DNA of 64,000 bases. It comes from Candidatus Phaeomarinobacter ectocarpi (GTDB taxonomy: Bacteria; Pseudomonadota; Alphaproteobacteria; CGMCC-115125). The notes below the pieces were generated by a model. The model did not search any database and was not told where the DNA came from. It saw only the letters and a program-made list of their open reading frames with translations. Every line of letters begins with the position of its first letter. The first letter of the stretch is position 1. Shown piece after piece: positions 28,662 through 37,033 of this stretch. Position numbers and translations under genes: made by a program. The stretch spans positions 1,002,753 through 1,066,752 of the forward strand of contig NZ_HG966617.1 of the NCBI RefSeq assembly GCF_000689395.1. Reading direction: 5' to 3'.

Positions 28662-29588
28662 ATGGGTATTCGCGTGTCTGATGTTGCATTCGTCCGGTTT
28701 CAGGCACCGGACCTGGATCAGATGGAGGCCTTCCTGTCTGATTTCGGGTTGGTCAGGGCGGCCCGCACGGAAGATGCGCTGTACATGCGTGGTGCCGGCA
28801 GCGACCCGTTTGTCCATGTGACCCACAAGGGCGAGCCGGGCTTCGCGGGTATCGCGTTTCTGGCCGATAGCGTGGCCGACCTCGAGGTCCTTGCGGCCAT
28901 GGAAGGTGCCAGCCCCGTTGAAGACATCACGGAGCCCGGTGGCGGCAAACGCGTCCGCTTTGTGGATCCCAATGGTCACAAGGTCGAAGTGGTTGCAGAC
29001 CGTGAACTGGTGCCAACTTTGCCCGTAAGGCGCAACACGCCAGGCAACGAAGCGACCCACAGCCAGCGTGTCGACGCGGCCCTGCGGTCCGGGGAGGGCC
29101 CGGCACAGGTCATGCGTCTTGGCCATTGCGTGCTCAATGTCATCGACTTCCGTCAGAGCGAGGCCTGGTACAAGGAGCGTTTTGGCCTGGTGACGTCCGA
29201 TGAAATCGAGATCGAAAAAGACATGTCCATCGGCGCCTTCATGCGCTGCGATCAGGGCGACAAGCCCGTCGACCACCACACATTGTTCCTGCTGGGCACC
29301 GGCGCTGCCGGGTTCAACCATGCAGCCTTCGAAGTGGCCAATGTGGATGACCTCATGGCCGGCAACAGCCATCTGCAAGCCAAGGGCTACACCCATGAGT
29401 GGGGCGTCGGCCGCCATTTCCTGGGCAGTCAGATTTTCGACTACTGGCGCGATCCCTGGGGGCACACTGTTGAGCACTGGACCGATGGTGATCTCTTCAC
29501 CAGCGACACACCGCCCAACATGCAGGGCATAGACACATTGCTTGGTGTCCAGTGGGGCCCGCCGCCGCCCCCAACTCTTGGCACCTGA
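28662..29588 (+). CDS. Extradiol (catechol-type) ring-cleavage dioxygenase, VOC fold
   Basis: A 308-residue two-module vicinal-oxygen-chelate protein resembling 2,3-dihydroxybiphenyl 1,2-dioxygenase. The iron triad can be placed at His155 (MRLGHCVL), His220 (GFNHAAFE) and Glu271 (GHTVEHW), so the enzyme should open a catechol ring next to its hydroxyls. GGAGG six bases upstream fixes ATG 28662. It is the first gene of a plus-strand operon with a fumarylacetoacetate-hydrolase-fold protein and an MhpA-like hydroxylase. The aromatic substrate is not determinable. Confidence 0.9.
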   Translation: MGIRVSDVAFVRFQAPDLDQMEAFLSDFGLVRAARTEDALYMRGAGSDPFVHVTHKGEPGFAGIAFLADSVADLEVLAAMEGASPVEDITEPGGGKRVRFVDPNGHKVEVVADRELVPTLPVRRNTPGNEATHSQRVDAALRSGEGPAQVMRLGHCVLNVIDFRQSEAWYKERFGLVTSDEIEIEKDMSIGAFMRCDQGDKPVDHHTLFLLGTGAAGFNHAAFEVANVDDLMAGNSHLQAKGYTHEWGVGRHFLGSQIFDYWRDPWGHTVEHWTDGDLFTSDTPPNMQGIDTLLGVQWGPPPPPTLGT

Positions 29589-29624
29589 CACTCCTAATTC
29601 ATTTTCAGTTCAAGGATAAGCAGC

Positions 29625-30494
29625 ATGAAGCTCGCAACATTCACCCATGGTGGAACAACCCGCATCGGCAAGGTCGTAGACGACAAGATCATCGATCTCA
29701 CCAAGGCCGATCCGACACTGCCAACCGACATGATCAGTTTTCTTGCCGCCGGTGACGCGGCAATGGCGGCCGCTCAAAAAGCCAGCGAAGCGGATGCGGT
29801 CGCTCTGAGTGACGTGACCCTCGAAGCGCCCATCATGAAGCCCGGCAAGGTCATGGCCATTGGCCTCAACTACGGGGACCACGTCAAGGAAGCCGGTCTG
29901 GACATCCCGGAAAACCAGATCTGGTTCACCAAGTCGCCCACAGGTTGCGTTGGCGAGGGGGCAGATGTCCTCAAGCCCGCCGTGTCCGACATGGTGGACT
30001 GGGAAGCCGAACTCGTCATGGTCATCGGCAAGCGTGCCCGCAATGTCCCGCGCGATCGCGCCCATGAGATTGTCGCGGGCTATTGCTGTGGCAACGACAT
30101 TTCCGTGCGGGACTGGCAGTTCCACTCGCCGCAATTCACCATCGGCAAGAGCTTTGACACCCATGGACCCATCGGCCCGTGGCTCACAACGTCTGATGAG
30201 GTGGGCGACCCCCACGATCTCGACATCAAATGCCTCGTCAATGGTGAGGTGATGCAAAGCTCCAACACCCAGCACCTGATTTTCGATTGCTTCGACCAGA
30301 TCGCTGAACTGACACAGGTCATGACCCTGGAGCCCGGCGACATCATCTTCACCGGCACACCCGGCGGCGTGGGCATTGCCATGAAGCCGCCTCAGTTCAT
30401 GAAGGTCGGCGACACTGTCACCATTGAAATCGAGAAGCTGGGATCCATCACCAACACACTGGTCTCCGAAGATACAAAGACCATCATCGGGTAG
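29625..30494 (+). CDS. Fumarylacetoacetate hydrolase-family protein
   Basis: A 289-residue FAH-fold enzyme. The metal-binding core is visible as WEAELVMVIGKRAR and the C-terminal IIFTGTPGGVGIA; AIGLNYGDHVKEAG opens the catalytic domain. Family members include 2-hydroxypenta-2,4-dienoate hydratase, acylpyruvase and ring-fission product hydrolases. In this operon it most likely acts on the meta-cleavage product made by the upstream dioxygenase. It follows after 36 bases and precedes the hydroxylase by 9. Confidence 0.9.
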   Translation: MKLATFTHGGTTRIGKVVDDKIIDLTKADPTLPTDMISFLAAGDAAMAAAQKASEADAVALSDVTLEAPIMKPGKVMAIGLNYGDHVKEAGLDIPENQIWFTKSPTGCVGEGADVLKPAVSDMVDWEAELVMVIGKRARNVPRDRAHEIVAGYCCGNDISVRDWQFHSPQFTIGKSFDTHGPIGPWLTTSDEVGDPHDLDIKCLVNGEVMQSSNTQHLIFDCFDQIAELTQVMTLEPGDIIFTGTPGGVGIAMKPPQFMKVGDTVTIEIEKLGSITNTLVSEDTKTIIG

Positions 30495-30503
30495 GGGGCT
30501 GCC

Positions 30504-31997
30504 ATGTACGACGTGACCATCATCGGTTACGGGCCGGTTGGGGCGATGCTCGCGGCGTTGTTGGGTGCCAGGGGCCGAAAGGTTCTCGTGGTGGAACGCG
30601 ACACGCAGGTCTATCCCATGCCGCGCGCCGTTCACCTGGACCACGAAGTGTTTCGCCTCATCAGTCTTGTGAACGCGGACAAGGCCGTGATGGACATCAG
30701 TCGTCCGACATCAGCCTATGATTTTGAAACCGCTGACGGCGATCTGCTGATGGGGTTCAAGCCGTCCAAGGGCTTGGCGCCCACGGGATATCCATGGAGC
30801 AATCTCTTCCACCAGCCAACGCTGGAAAGGGCCATGCGGGCTGACGTCGCCCGCTATCCCAACGTTGATGTGCGCCTTGGCGTGGAGTTCAGGTCATACG
30901 ATGTATCTCAGCCCGACCACGTGAAAGTCACACTTTCTGATGATCCCGGCAATCCGGTTGAAACACGATACCTCGTCGGGTGCGATGGAGGCCGCTCGCA
31001 GGTGCGGCGCCAGGCGGGCATCGCCATGGATGACATGGACTTCAACGAACCATGGGTCGTGGTGGATGTTCTGCTGGCCAAAGGCATGGACAGTCTGCAT
31101 GACGCCAGCCGCCAGATTTGCGACCCGCACCGCCCCGTCACATCCATACCCATCGGCAATGGACGCCATCGGTGGGAGTTCATGTTGCTGCCCGATGAGG
31201 CGGACACGGACATGACGACCCCGCAGATGCTCGAGAGCCTCATCACGCCCCAATTGCCCGACGGCATCTCAATGTCTCAGATCGAAGTGGAGCGCTGCGC
31301 TGTCTACACCTTCCACGGTGTGTTCGCAGAAAGGTGGCGCGAAGGCCGCGTCTTGATTGCCGGAGATGCCGCCCACCAGATGCCGCCGTTCATGGGCCAG
31401 GGCTTGTGTTCAGGCGTGCGGGACGCTGCCAACATGGCCTGGAAACTGGATGCGGTGCTGGCGGGCGATGCCGCCGAAACGCTGCTGGACAGCATCCAGC
31501 CGGAACGCGAACCGCAAATCAGGTTCATCACCGAGACAGCCATCGGAATGGGTCAGGTCGTGTGTACCCACGACATCGAGCAGGCAGCCGCACGAGACAA
31601 GGAAATGTGCGTCGGCGCGCGCGAGGACCGCATCTCAGACATGCCCGGCTTGCCGCCGGTAGAAGCTGGCGGCGACAACACCCCCAATGCAGGTTTGCCA
31701 CTGGCAAAGGATGACGGCCTCGATGCAGCGGCAGTCTATCAACCGATCCTGATTGTCCGCTCAAAGGACAACGCCCCCGATACCAACACGGCGAGTAGAA
31801 TTCCCGGACTGCATGTTGCCTGGCTTGAGGGCGAAGGCGCGCTTGAGGACCCAGCCGGACTGCTGGCCACACAACTCGCGGAGGCAGACGCCCTTCTGGC
31901 ACGGCCGGACAAGATCATTTTCGGGACCGGCAAAGCTGACGACCTGACGGCTGCCTACGCCCGTTACCTTGAAACCGGCCACGGCAAGGCGGCCTAG
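30504..31997 (+). CDS. MhpA-like FAD-dependent aromatic hydroxylase
   Basis: A 497-residue class A flavoprotein monooxygenase. The dinucleotide motif is TIIGYGPVGAMLAALLGARG, the DG motif GCDGGRSQVRR, and the FAD-ribityl GD motif GDAAHQMPPFMGQG. The C-terminal thioredoxin-like domain of 3-(3-hydroxyphenyl)propionate hydroxylases is also present. It would add the second ring hydroxyl needed before extradiol cleavage, so the operon encodes hydroxylation, ring opening and hydrolysis. It is convergent with capA (1 base apart). Exact substrate unknown. Confidence 0.9.
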   Translation: MYDVTIIGYGPVGAMLAALLGARGRKVLVVERDTQVYPMPRAVHLDHEVFRLISLVNADKAVMDISRPTSAYDFETADGDLLMGFKPSKGLAPTGYPWSNLFHQPTLERAMRADVARYPNVDVRLGVEFRSYDVSQPDHVKVTLSDDPGNPVETRYLVGCDGGRSQVRRQAGIAMDDMDFNEPWVVVDVLLAKGMDSLHDASRQICDPHRPVTSIPIGNGRHRWEFMLLPDEADTDMTTPQMLESLITPQLPDGISMSQIEVERCAVYTFHGVFAERWREGRVLIAGDAAHQMPPFMGQGLCSGVRDAANMAWKLDAVLAGDAAETLLDSIQPEREPQIRFITETAIGMGQVVCTHDIEQAAARDKEMCVGAREDRISDMPGLPPVEAGGDNTPNAGLPLAKDDGLDAAAVYQPILIVRSKDNAPDTNTASRIPGLHVAWLEGEGALEDPAGLLATQLAEADALLARPDKIIFGTGKADDLTAAYARYLETGHGKAA

Positions 31998-31998
31998 C

Positions 31999-33270
31999 TC
32001 ACCGGCGTAGAACCCTGCTGCACGCCTTTGCAATCCTGTTTGCAAGGGCAGATGAGGGTAGCGGCGCAGGCCGACCTGCATCGCAGGGACTCGACCCATC
32101 GGCAGGATTGCACCACAGGCCTGAGCCGTCACGCTGTGGTGTGAATGCCAGGCCCTGTGCGCCTGCATCTGCATCGGTCAATTGCCCCGACAGGTGGTTG
32201 ATGACATGAATGCGCGTTGCCGCCTTTTCAGGTGGCAAAGGCTTTGTCGCGACATGCATGTCGGTGAGGGGGAGCACCCGCACAGACACAAGGGTCAGCG
32301 ACCCATCATCCTGCTTCTTTAGGGTGACGCGGCCGAGCAGCCCAAAGTCGTGGCACAGATCATGTCGTCCCATGTTCTGCATGCCAAGATGTAGAAAATT
32401 CCCCAGCCCGTAGAAGATCAGCCCGGATTGCCCCGACGCTGTTTCGATCAGCTCAATCCCGTTGGCCACATGCTTGTGATGTCCGGCAATCACAAAGAAG
32501 CCTTCATTGGCAATGGACTGCCGAAACTGTCGGCGCGTGGACCGTGGCGTCTCCGGTTGAAACTCCTTGCCGTAATGAACGGAGAGAATTCTGATATCGG
32601 CTGGCGTCTCCCGAAGCGCGTTTTGAACAAACTCAAAATCATCCGGGTACTGAAGCATGCCGGCCTTGCCCGGTGGCGCCGGGACACCCCACCCGCCAAT
32701 TCCAATGGACGACAGGGCGATGGCTGTTCCGTGAATGTCCACCATATGCGGCGCTGCTGCTTCTGCGCGCGATCGACCCAGCCCGGGAAACGCAAGCAGG
32801 CCCTGCGATCGCAGATCATTCAGGTGACGCAGCGTGTCACCTGCACCAGCCTGCCGGTAATCCAGCGCGTGGTTGTTGGCGAGGGAAAAAGCGTTCAGTC
32901 CGGCCGCAACAAACCCTTTGATCGCGTCCGGATGGGTGCGGAATGGAAATCGCTTGGGCGTTCCACCAATTGCATTGTTGGTTGTCACGGCCGTTTCCAG
33001 ATTGGCGAGGGAAATATCCGCGGGAAGTTCATGTCGGATACCGGCAATGGCGTCATCAATGAAAACGCGCCGGCCATGCTTGTACCCCCCTTGGGCGGAC
33101 ACTTTTGCTCCCGCCCCATTGAAACCGGTGTCGCCCACGACAACGATTTCAATCAGGTCCTCTGCGCCAAAAGCCGGTGCGCCCGGATGCAGAAAAAATA
33201 GCGACAGCAACGCAACCCGGGCCCAGTTGGTAACCCCGCGCCCGCTGGTAAGAATACCTATGTCGATCAC
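31999..33270 (-). CDS. CapA-family metallophosphatase-fold exported protein
   Basis: A 423-residue CapA/PgsA-type protein. The GTG start at 33270 follows GGGAGGGG at about 8 bases, giving a signal peptide (hydrophobic ARVALLSLFFLHPG, cleavage near AFGAED). Motifs of the CapA fold are VVVGDTGFNG, SLANLETAVT, FSLANNHALDY and VIAGHHKH with HYGKEFQ between them. CapA proteins take part in poly-gamma-glutamate or other capsule assembly, but no pgs/cap cluster is here. Role beyond envelope localisation is unassigned. Confidence 0.88.
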   Translation of the reverse strand: MIDIGILTSGRGVTNWARVALLSLFFLHPGAPAFGAEDLIEIVVVGDTGFNGAGAKVSAQGGYKHGRRVFIDDAIAGIRHELPADISLANLETAVTTNNAIGGTPKRFPFRTHPDAIKGFVAAGLNAFSLANNHALDYRQAGAGDTLRHLNDLRSQGLLAFPGLGRSRAEAAAPHMVDIHGTAIALSSIGIGGWGVPAPPGKAGMLQYPDDFEFVQNALRETPADIRILSVHYGKEFQPETPRSTRRQFRQSIANEGFFVIAGHHKHVANGIELIETASGQSGLIFYGLGNFLHLGMQNMGRHDLCHDFGLLGRVTLKKQDDGSLTLVSVRVLPLTDMHVATKPLPPEKAATRIHVINHLSGQLTDADAGAQGLAFTPQRDGSGLWCNPADGSSPCDAGRPAPLPSSALANRIAKACSRVLRR

Positions 33271-33435
33271 CTGATCTGCCCCTCCCGCTGTCCTGCGGTT
33301 CTGCTGTCCGGCTGTCCCTTAGTTCTGTGGCCAGTCTTGCCGGTTTCCATACCATCCGCCAGCAAAGCGTTTCTTGGCGTTGCACACCAAGGGTGGTGTA
33401 GGCTGAGGCGGGCTAAGAGCGACGAGGAATCGACC

Positions 33436-33837
33436 ATGACGAAAAGTGACGCCATCACCCATACGCTGGAACTGGTTGTGGAGAAGGCGGGAGACCCGGC
33501 ACCACTGGTTTACGAACGCCTGTTCAGGGAACGGCCCGACCTCGAAGAGATGTTCTTCATGGATGCTGATGCCGGTGTGCGTGGCTCCATGTTGCAGCAG
33601 TGTTTCGATTGCATCTTCGACATTGCAGGAGAAGGTGTCCTGTGCAGCAGCGTCATCCCGTCCGAATGTCAGCGTCACACCGAATATGGCGTCGAGTCAG
33701 ACTTGTTCATCAGCTTCTTCAAGACGATCCAGGACACCTTCAAGGATTTGCTCGCTGATGACTGGACGCCAGACATGCAAAGCGCCTGGGACGGCCTGCT
33801 CACCCAATTGGCCAATGTCCACGCTGAGGCGGCCTGA
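33436..33837 (+). CDS. Small single-domain globin
   Basis: A 133-residue globin-like protein. PDLEEMFFMDADAGVRGSM matches the C-D region, and the proximal (F8) histidine is His81 in SECQRHTEYGVESDLF, aligned with the KHVGYGV of bacterial globins; DDWTPDMQSAW is the typical H-helix start. The B10/E7 distal positions are not the usual Tyr/Gln, so ligand behaviour cannot be predicted. The ATG has GAGGAA 6 bases upstream. It is the last clearly chromosomal gene before the accessory region. Confidence 0.72.
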   Translation: MTKSDAITHTLELVVEKAGDPAPLVYERLFRERPDLEEMFFMDADAGVRGSMLQQCFDCIFDIAGEGVLCSSVIPSECQRHTEYGVESDLFISFFKTIQDTFKDLLADDWTPDMQSAWDGLLTQLANVHAEAA

Positions 33838-34126
33838 CGGCCGTCCAGCCTTTTGTAATTTGTCCGACTGACCACCGGCCAGAGCAATTAGACGGCAGGA
33901 ACCGCGCCGGTTGGACAGTGTCCCCAACCATCGATTCTGGTGCCCGAACCTGTCAGCTGACGAAACAGAGCTTGGAGATAGCCCAGCTTTGTGCGGCTAG
34001 CGGCCATAGCCACCGATTGCGGCGTTTTTGTAGCGCGCCACTCAAATTACGCCGGTGCGCCACATAGAAAGTGCATCCGAAATCAGTGGGTAAGTTACGC
34101 GGTCGAAGCTTCCATAGCGTATCGGC
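33838..34126. other. Intergenic stretch at the chromosome/accessory boundary
   Basis: 289 bases without a supportable gene. It holds a run at about 34017-34043 (GCGGCGTTTTTGTAGCGCGC and CACTCA) loosely resembling Mu end-type transposase sites, and two nearby GCGCCAC copies (about 34036 and 34057). No tRNA or integrase is seen. It is the most likely place for a prophage or island junction, but nothing proves it. Confidence 0.35.
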
Positions 34127-35878
34127 CTAAGAAATCGGTCGCGCCCAAACAGACCGTACAAACTCTCGCGCTTGCTCCAAGTCAGGCTCGGTATCTAAGT
34201 CACACTCTTCCATTACAGTTTGCAGCCATTTGGGGCCGTGTTTCCCTGCAGACCGGTAGAAACCTTCAAGCTCTCCAACAGGCACAATCCACAAGCCGAT
34301 GTGCTCGAGGTAATCTCGAAGTCGCCCCATGGCCTGGGTAGGCTGACCATTTGGTATGGCTGCATCGCCAGTGCTTTTTGCCGCCGCCCAAGGAGAATCC
34401 ATTTTGAGGACATTTCGAATTTCTACGGACGTCTTCTTGGGAAATTCTGGCTTGCCTGCGGCGGCATCCAGCTTCTTGGTAATTTCAGAGATCAAGGCGT
34501 CCGCGTTCAGCCATGGCTTTCGACTTTCAATCGCGCTTTTTACGGTGTTCCAATCGGTCTCGATTGCCGACCAATCTCCCCCAAGGGTGACAACCAAGTT
34601 CTGAAATGTCGATTTCTCGCTAAGCACATCGAAGTCAGCGATCACGTCAACTGGGACCGCTAGTGCCTTGAGCGCTTCGGCCATAGCGGCCATACGGTGT
34701 TTTCCATTCGCATGCACGAACAGGACATCCGGATGCGTCTCGGTGCTTACGCTCGGCAACGCGAGCAGCGATTGGTAGAACATGCAATCGGCATCCGCCT
34801 CGCAGATTATTGTCCTCTGATGAAACACGCCCGACAGAACCGGCGAGTATTTCATCAGAGGGTCGGCCGCAACTGCTTTGACCTTGTCTTTTGGTAGCTC
34901 CTTGACTTGGTTAACGTCTCCAGAACGGTGTATGCGTAGCAGGCGCAACTGCTCAGGTGCTTCTTTCAAGAAACCGGCCAGGACATCGGGGCTGTGAGTT
35001 GCCACAAATAGTTGTGTAAGTGGGCGCCGCTCTCTTGCCAAGAGTTCACCCAATAGATGCGCTTGTGGAGGGTGTAGAAACGCTTCGGGTTCATCCAGAG
35101 TTATGATCGTCGGACTTTGGCCCGCAAGTGTTTCAAGAATTACGGTTGCAAAGCTGCGCATACCATCTCCTTGTTCCTGCAGCGCTTTGGTCGAAGCCGC
35201 GAGCTTTCCGAGGTAGCTCCTCCTGGTTGGATCTTCTCCAGGATCGAGCGTCGGTCGCTGCCCGACAAGTAGGGGGATTTTGTTACCTCCGACGCGCATG
35301 ACGATTAAGTCTTGACCAAACGCCTTCCTAAAATGGCGGCTAATGCGGCTTTCGATGTCGCTATCAAAGTATGCCAGTTGAATCGGAGTATTTGGTCCTT
35401 TTGAAAGCGCATCAAAAGAAGTCGCCGGGTCGCTTCCTGTGATCCGATCTTTGGTCCTGATAGCGCGATGAAAAACGCCCTGCAGGGGTAGACTTGTCAT
35501 GGGCAAGTTTTCCAGACCGCTGTAAGCCTCAATATTGAAGCCGTGGCCACGGACTACCGTCGTTCCTCCTCTCTCAAACACGGTGCCAAATTTTTGTAGC
35601 CTCTCACGCACATCCCGGTCATTACCAATAGGTCTTAGTTTGGCATCGGTGGAAACTTGGCGGAGCGGTCCTCCGCCGCCAGGCACCCACCGCCCAATCT
35701 CTCGGAGAAGGGCACTCTTTCCCGCGTTGTTCGGGCCCACTAGAACAACGATATCATTTGGAGAGAGAGTCACTTGCGTGCCGTCGGAGAACGTAATCTC
35801 GCTAATTGTCAGCGATGCTGCGTCAGGGTCAGGTTCCTTGGGCGGTCCGACAAAGGAAGGATCAGTGAATTTGATCAT
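34127..35878 (-). CDS. OLD-type ATPase-TOPRIM nuclease, candidate anti-phage protein
   Basis: A 583-residue protein joining an ABC/SMC-like ATPase to a TOPRIM nuclease. Walker A is GPNNAGKS (residues 48-55), signature-like region QEQGDGMRSFATVI, Walker B TIITLDEPEAFLHP (about 257-270), and the His switch ATHSPDVLAG. The TOPRIM glutamate lies in TIICEADADCMFYQSL (about 357) and the paired aspartates in VIADFDVLSEK (about 412). OLD-family proteins include phage P2 Old, GajA and other defence nucleases. Start is at the ATG of MIKFTDPS with AGGAG upstream; a longer reading adds Cys-rich residues. No GajB- or reverse-transcriptase-like partner is adjacent. Confidence 0.85.
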   Translation of the reverse strand: MIKFTDPSFVGPPKEPDPDAASLTISEITFSDGTQVTLSPNDIVVLVGPNNAGKSALLREIGRWVPGGGGPLRQVSTDAKLRPIGNDRDVRERLQKFGTVFERGGTTVVRGHGFNIEAYSGLENLPMTSLPLQGVFHRAIRTKDRITGSDPATSFDALSKGPNTPIQLAYFDSDIESRISRHFRKAFGQDLIVMRVGGNKIPLLVGQRPTLDPGEDPTRRSYLGKLAASTKALQEQGDGMRSFATVILETLAGQSPTIITLDEPEAFLHPPQAHLLGELLARERRPLTQLFVATHSPDVLAGFLKEAPEQLRLLRIHRSGDVNQVKELPKDKVKAVAADPLMKYSPVLSGVFHQRTIICEADADCMFYQSLLALPSVSTETHPDVLFVHANGKHRMAAMAEALKALAVPVDVIADFDVLSEKSTFQNLVVTLGGDWSAIETDWNTVKSAIESRKPWLNADALISEITKKLDAAAGKPEFPKKTSVEIRNVLKMDSPWAAAKSTGDAAIPNGQPTQAMGRLRDYLEHIGLWIVPVGELEGFYRSAGKHGPKWLQTVMEECDLDTEPDLEQAREFVRSVWARPIS

Positions 35879-36017
35879 CGTGTTGTTTTTTCTCCTAGAG
35901 CAGCAGTCTTTGCACATCCGCGCCGACTGCGACCGTGCCAATCCAAGGAAGGCAATACAGGCCTGACGGTGAAATCAACATTCCTAGGTTCGATAACTAC
36001 TGTAATTCTGTTGTAAG

Positions 36018-36332
36018 ATGAGCACCATGACGGACGAAGAACAAGAGCGCATGCGGCGCATGGCGGAGCTGACATTCCCTTGCCGTCTTACCTTTGACGG
36101 ACCCATCATCGGTCTGGCCCAAATGGCGCGCAAAGCAGATGCTTGTTTCGAGTTTGCCTGTGGCTCTGATCGGCGCGTTGCCTTTTATTTTCGGTCGGCC
36201 AGGCGGCAGGAGTGGTTCATCAAGGACTACGGCTACGGTCGAGTGCCGACGGAGAATGAGTTAAGGGGAAACGGAGTCTTCAATCGTGGCGCGCCAGCCC
36301 ATTCCATCGAGATCAAACTGCCGGGGAAATAA
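36018..36332 (+). CDS. Hypothetical small protein
   Basis: A 104-residue protein, divergent from the OLD-type gene. The N-terminus is charged (repeated Glu/Arg/Met), followed by a mixed beta-rich stretch (AFYFRSARRQEWFIKDYGYGR) and no membrane helix. I do not recognise it. It lies 75 bases before a membrane-protein gene on the same strand, so they may be cotranscribed. No good ribosome site; the start at 36018 or 36027 is unsettled. Confidence 0.5.
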   Translation: MSTMTDEEQERMRRMAELTFPCRLTFDGPIIGLAQMARKADACFEFACGSDRRVAFYFRSARRQEWFIKDYGYGRVPTENELRGNGVFNRGAPAHSIEIKLPGK

Positions 36333-36407
36333 GCAGCTGCCCGACTGCCTTGTACGCTTCGGTGTTCGCCCCAGCTTTGGAAAACCAACAATAGCGAAGG
36401 ATGGCCA

Positions 36408-37007
36408 ATGGATGAAGAGCAACAAAAAGCTGAGTCAACAACGAACGAGATCACAAGAAGGCGGCTGGCTTATCTAGAAGATTATCGGACGACCGTTACA
36501 CCCTCGGAGTCGAGAGGTGCAGCGAGCTTTGAAGCATCCCGCATTTTTGCAGAAATTGCAGTGAGGTCGGCATACCTGTTGAATGGTGGCGCGATGGTCG
36601 CGCTTCCAGCCTTCTGGGCAATGATATCGAACGACCTCCGGATAACGTTGTCGGACCTCTCCGAGCCGGCTGGTTGGTTTTTCTGGGGCCTCGTAGCAGC
36701 TGTCGTTGCCAACATCACAATCTATTTCAACTATCTCAGCCTCATGCAGGTAATGCGGCAGGTAACGGAGCACGCGAATGCAAAGCTCAAATTTGCGTAC
36801 TATGGCGAAGGCCTGAAACCCGATCAGAAAGTCCCTACGACGCCCTTCGACAGCATTGAGCGCTTCACATTTTTTGTTGCCCTTGCAGTAGTCATTGCCT
36901 CGTTCCTGTTTTTCTATTGGGGGGCTGACACACTGATGGAAGCGATTAAGACAGTGTATGACGATCCAGATCTCAAGCTACCTATTCCCAGTTCGCGTCC
37001 AAACTGA
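36408..37007 (+). CDS. Hypothetical integral membrane protein
   Basis: A 199-residue protein with three hydrophobic helices (about 59-80, 89-116 and 150-172), a charged 45-residue N-terminus and a short C-terminal tail. AAGGA lies 6 bases before the ATG. No recognisable domain. It ends 26 bases from the Dam methylase gene on the other strand. Membrane proteins at the variable end of transposable phages often act in superinfection exclusion, but that role is only a guess here. Confidence 0.65.
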   Translation: MDEEQQKAESTTNEITRRRLAYLEDYRTTVTPSESRGAASFEASRIFAEIAVRSAYLLNGGAMVALPAFWAMISNDLRITLSDLSEPAGWFFWGLVAAVVANITIYFNYLSLMQVMRQVTEHANAKLKFAYYGEGLKPDQKVPTTPFDSIERFTFFVALAVVIASFLFFYWGADTLMEAIKTVYDDPDLKLPIPSSRPN

Positions 37008-37033
37008 CGGGTCAAACAGGTATGGAGTCAGCA

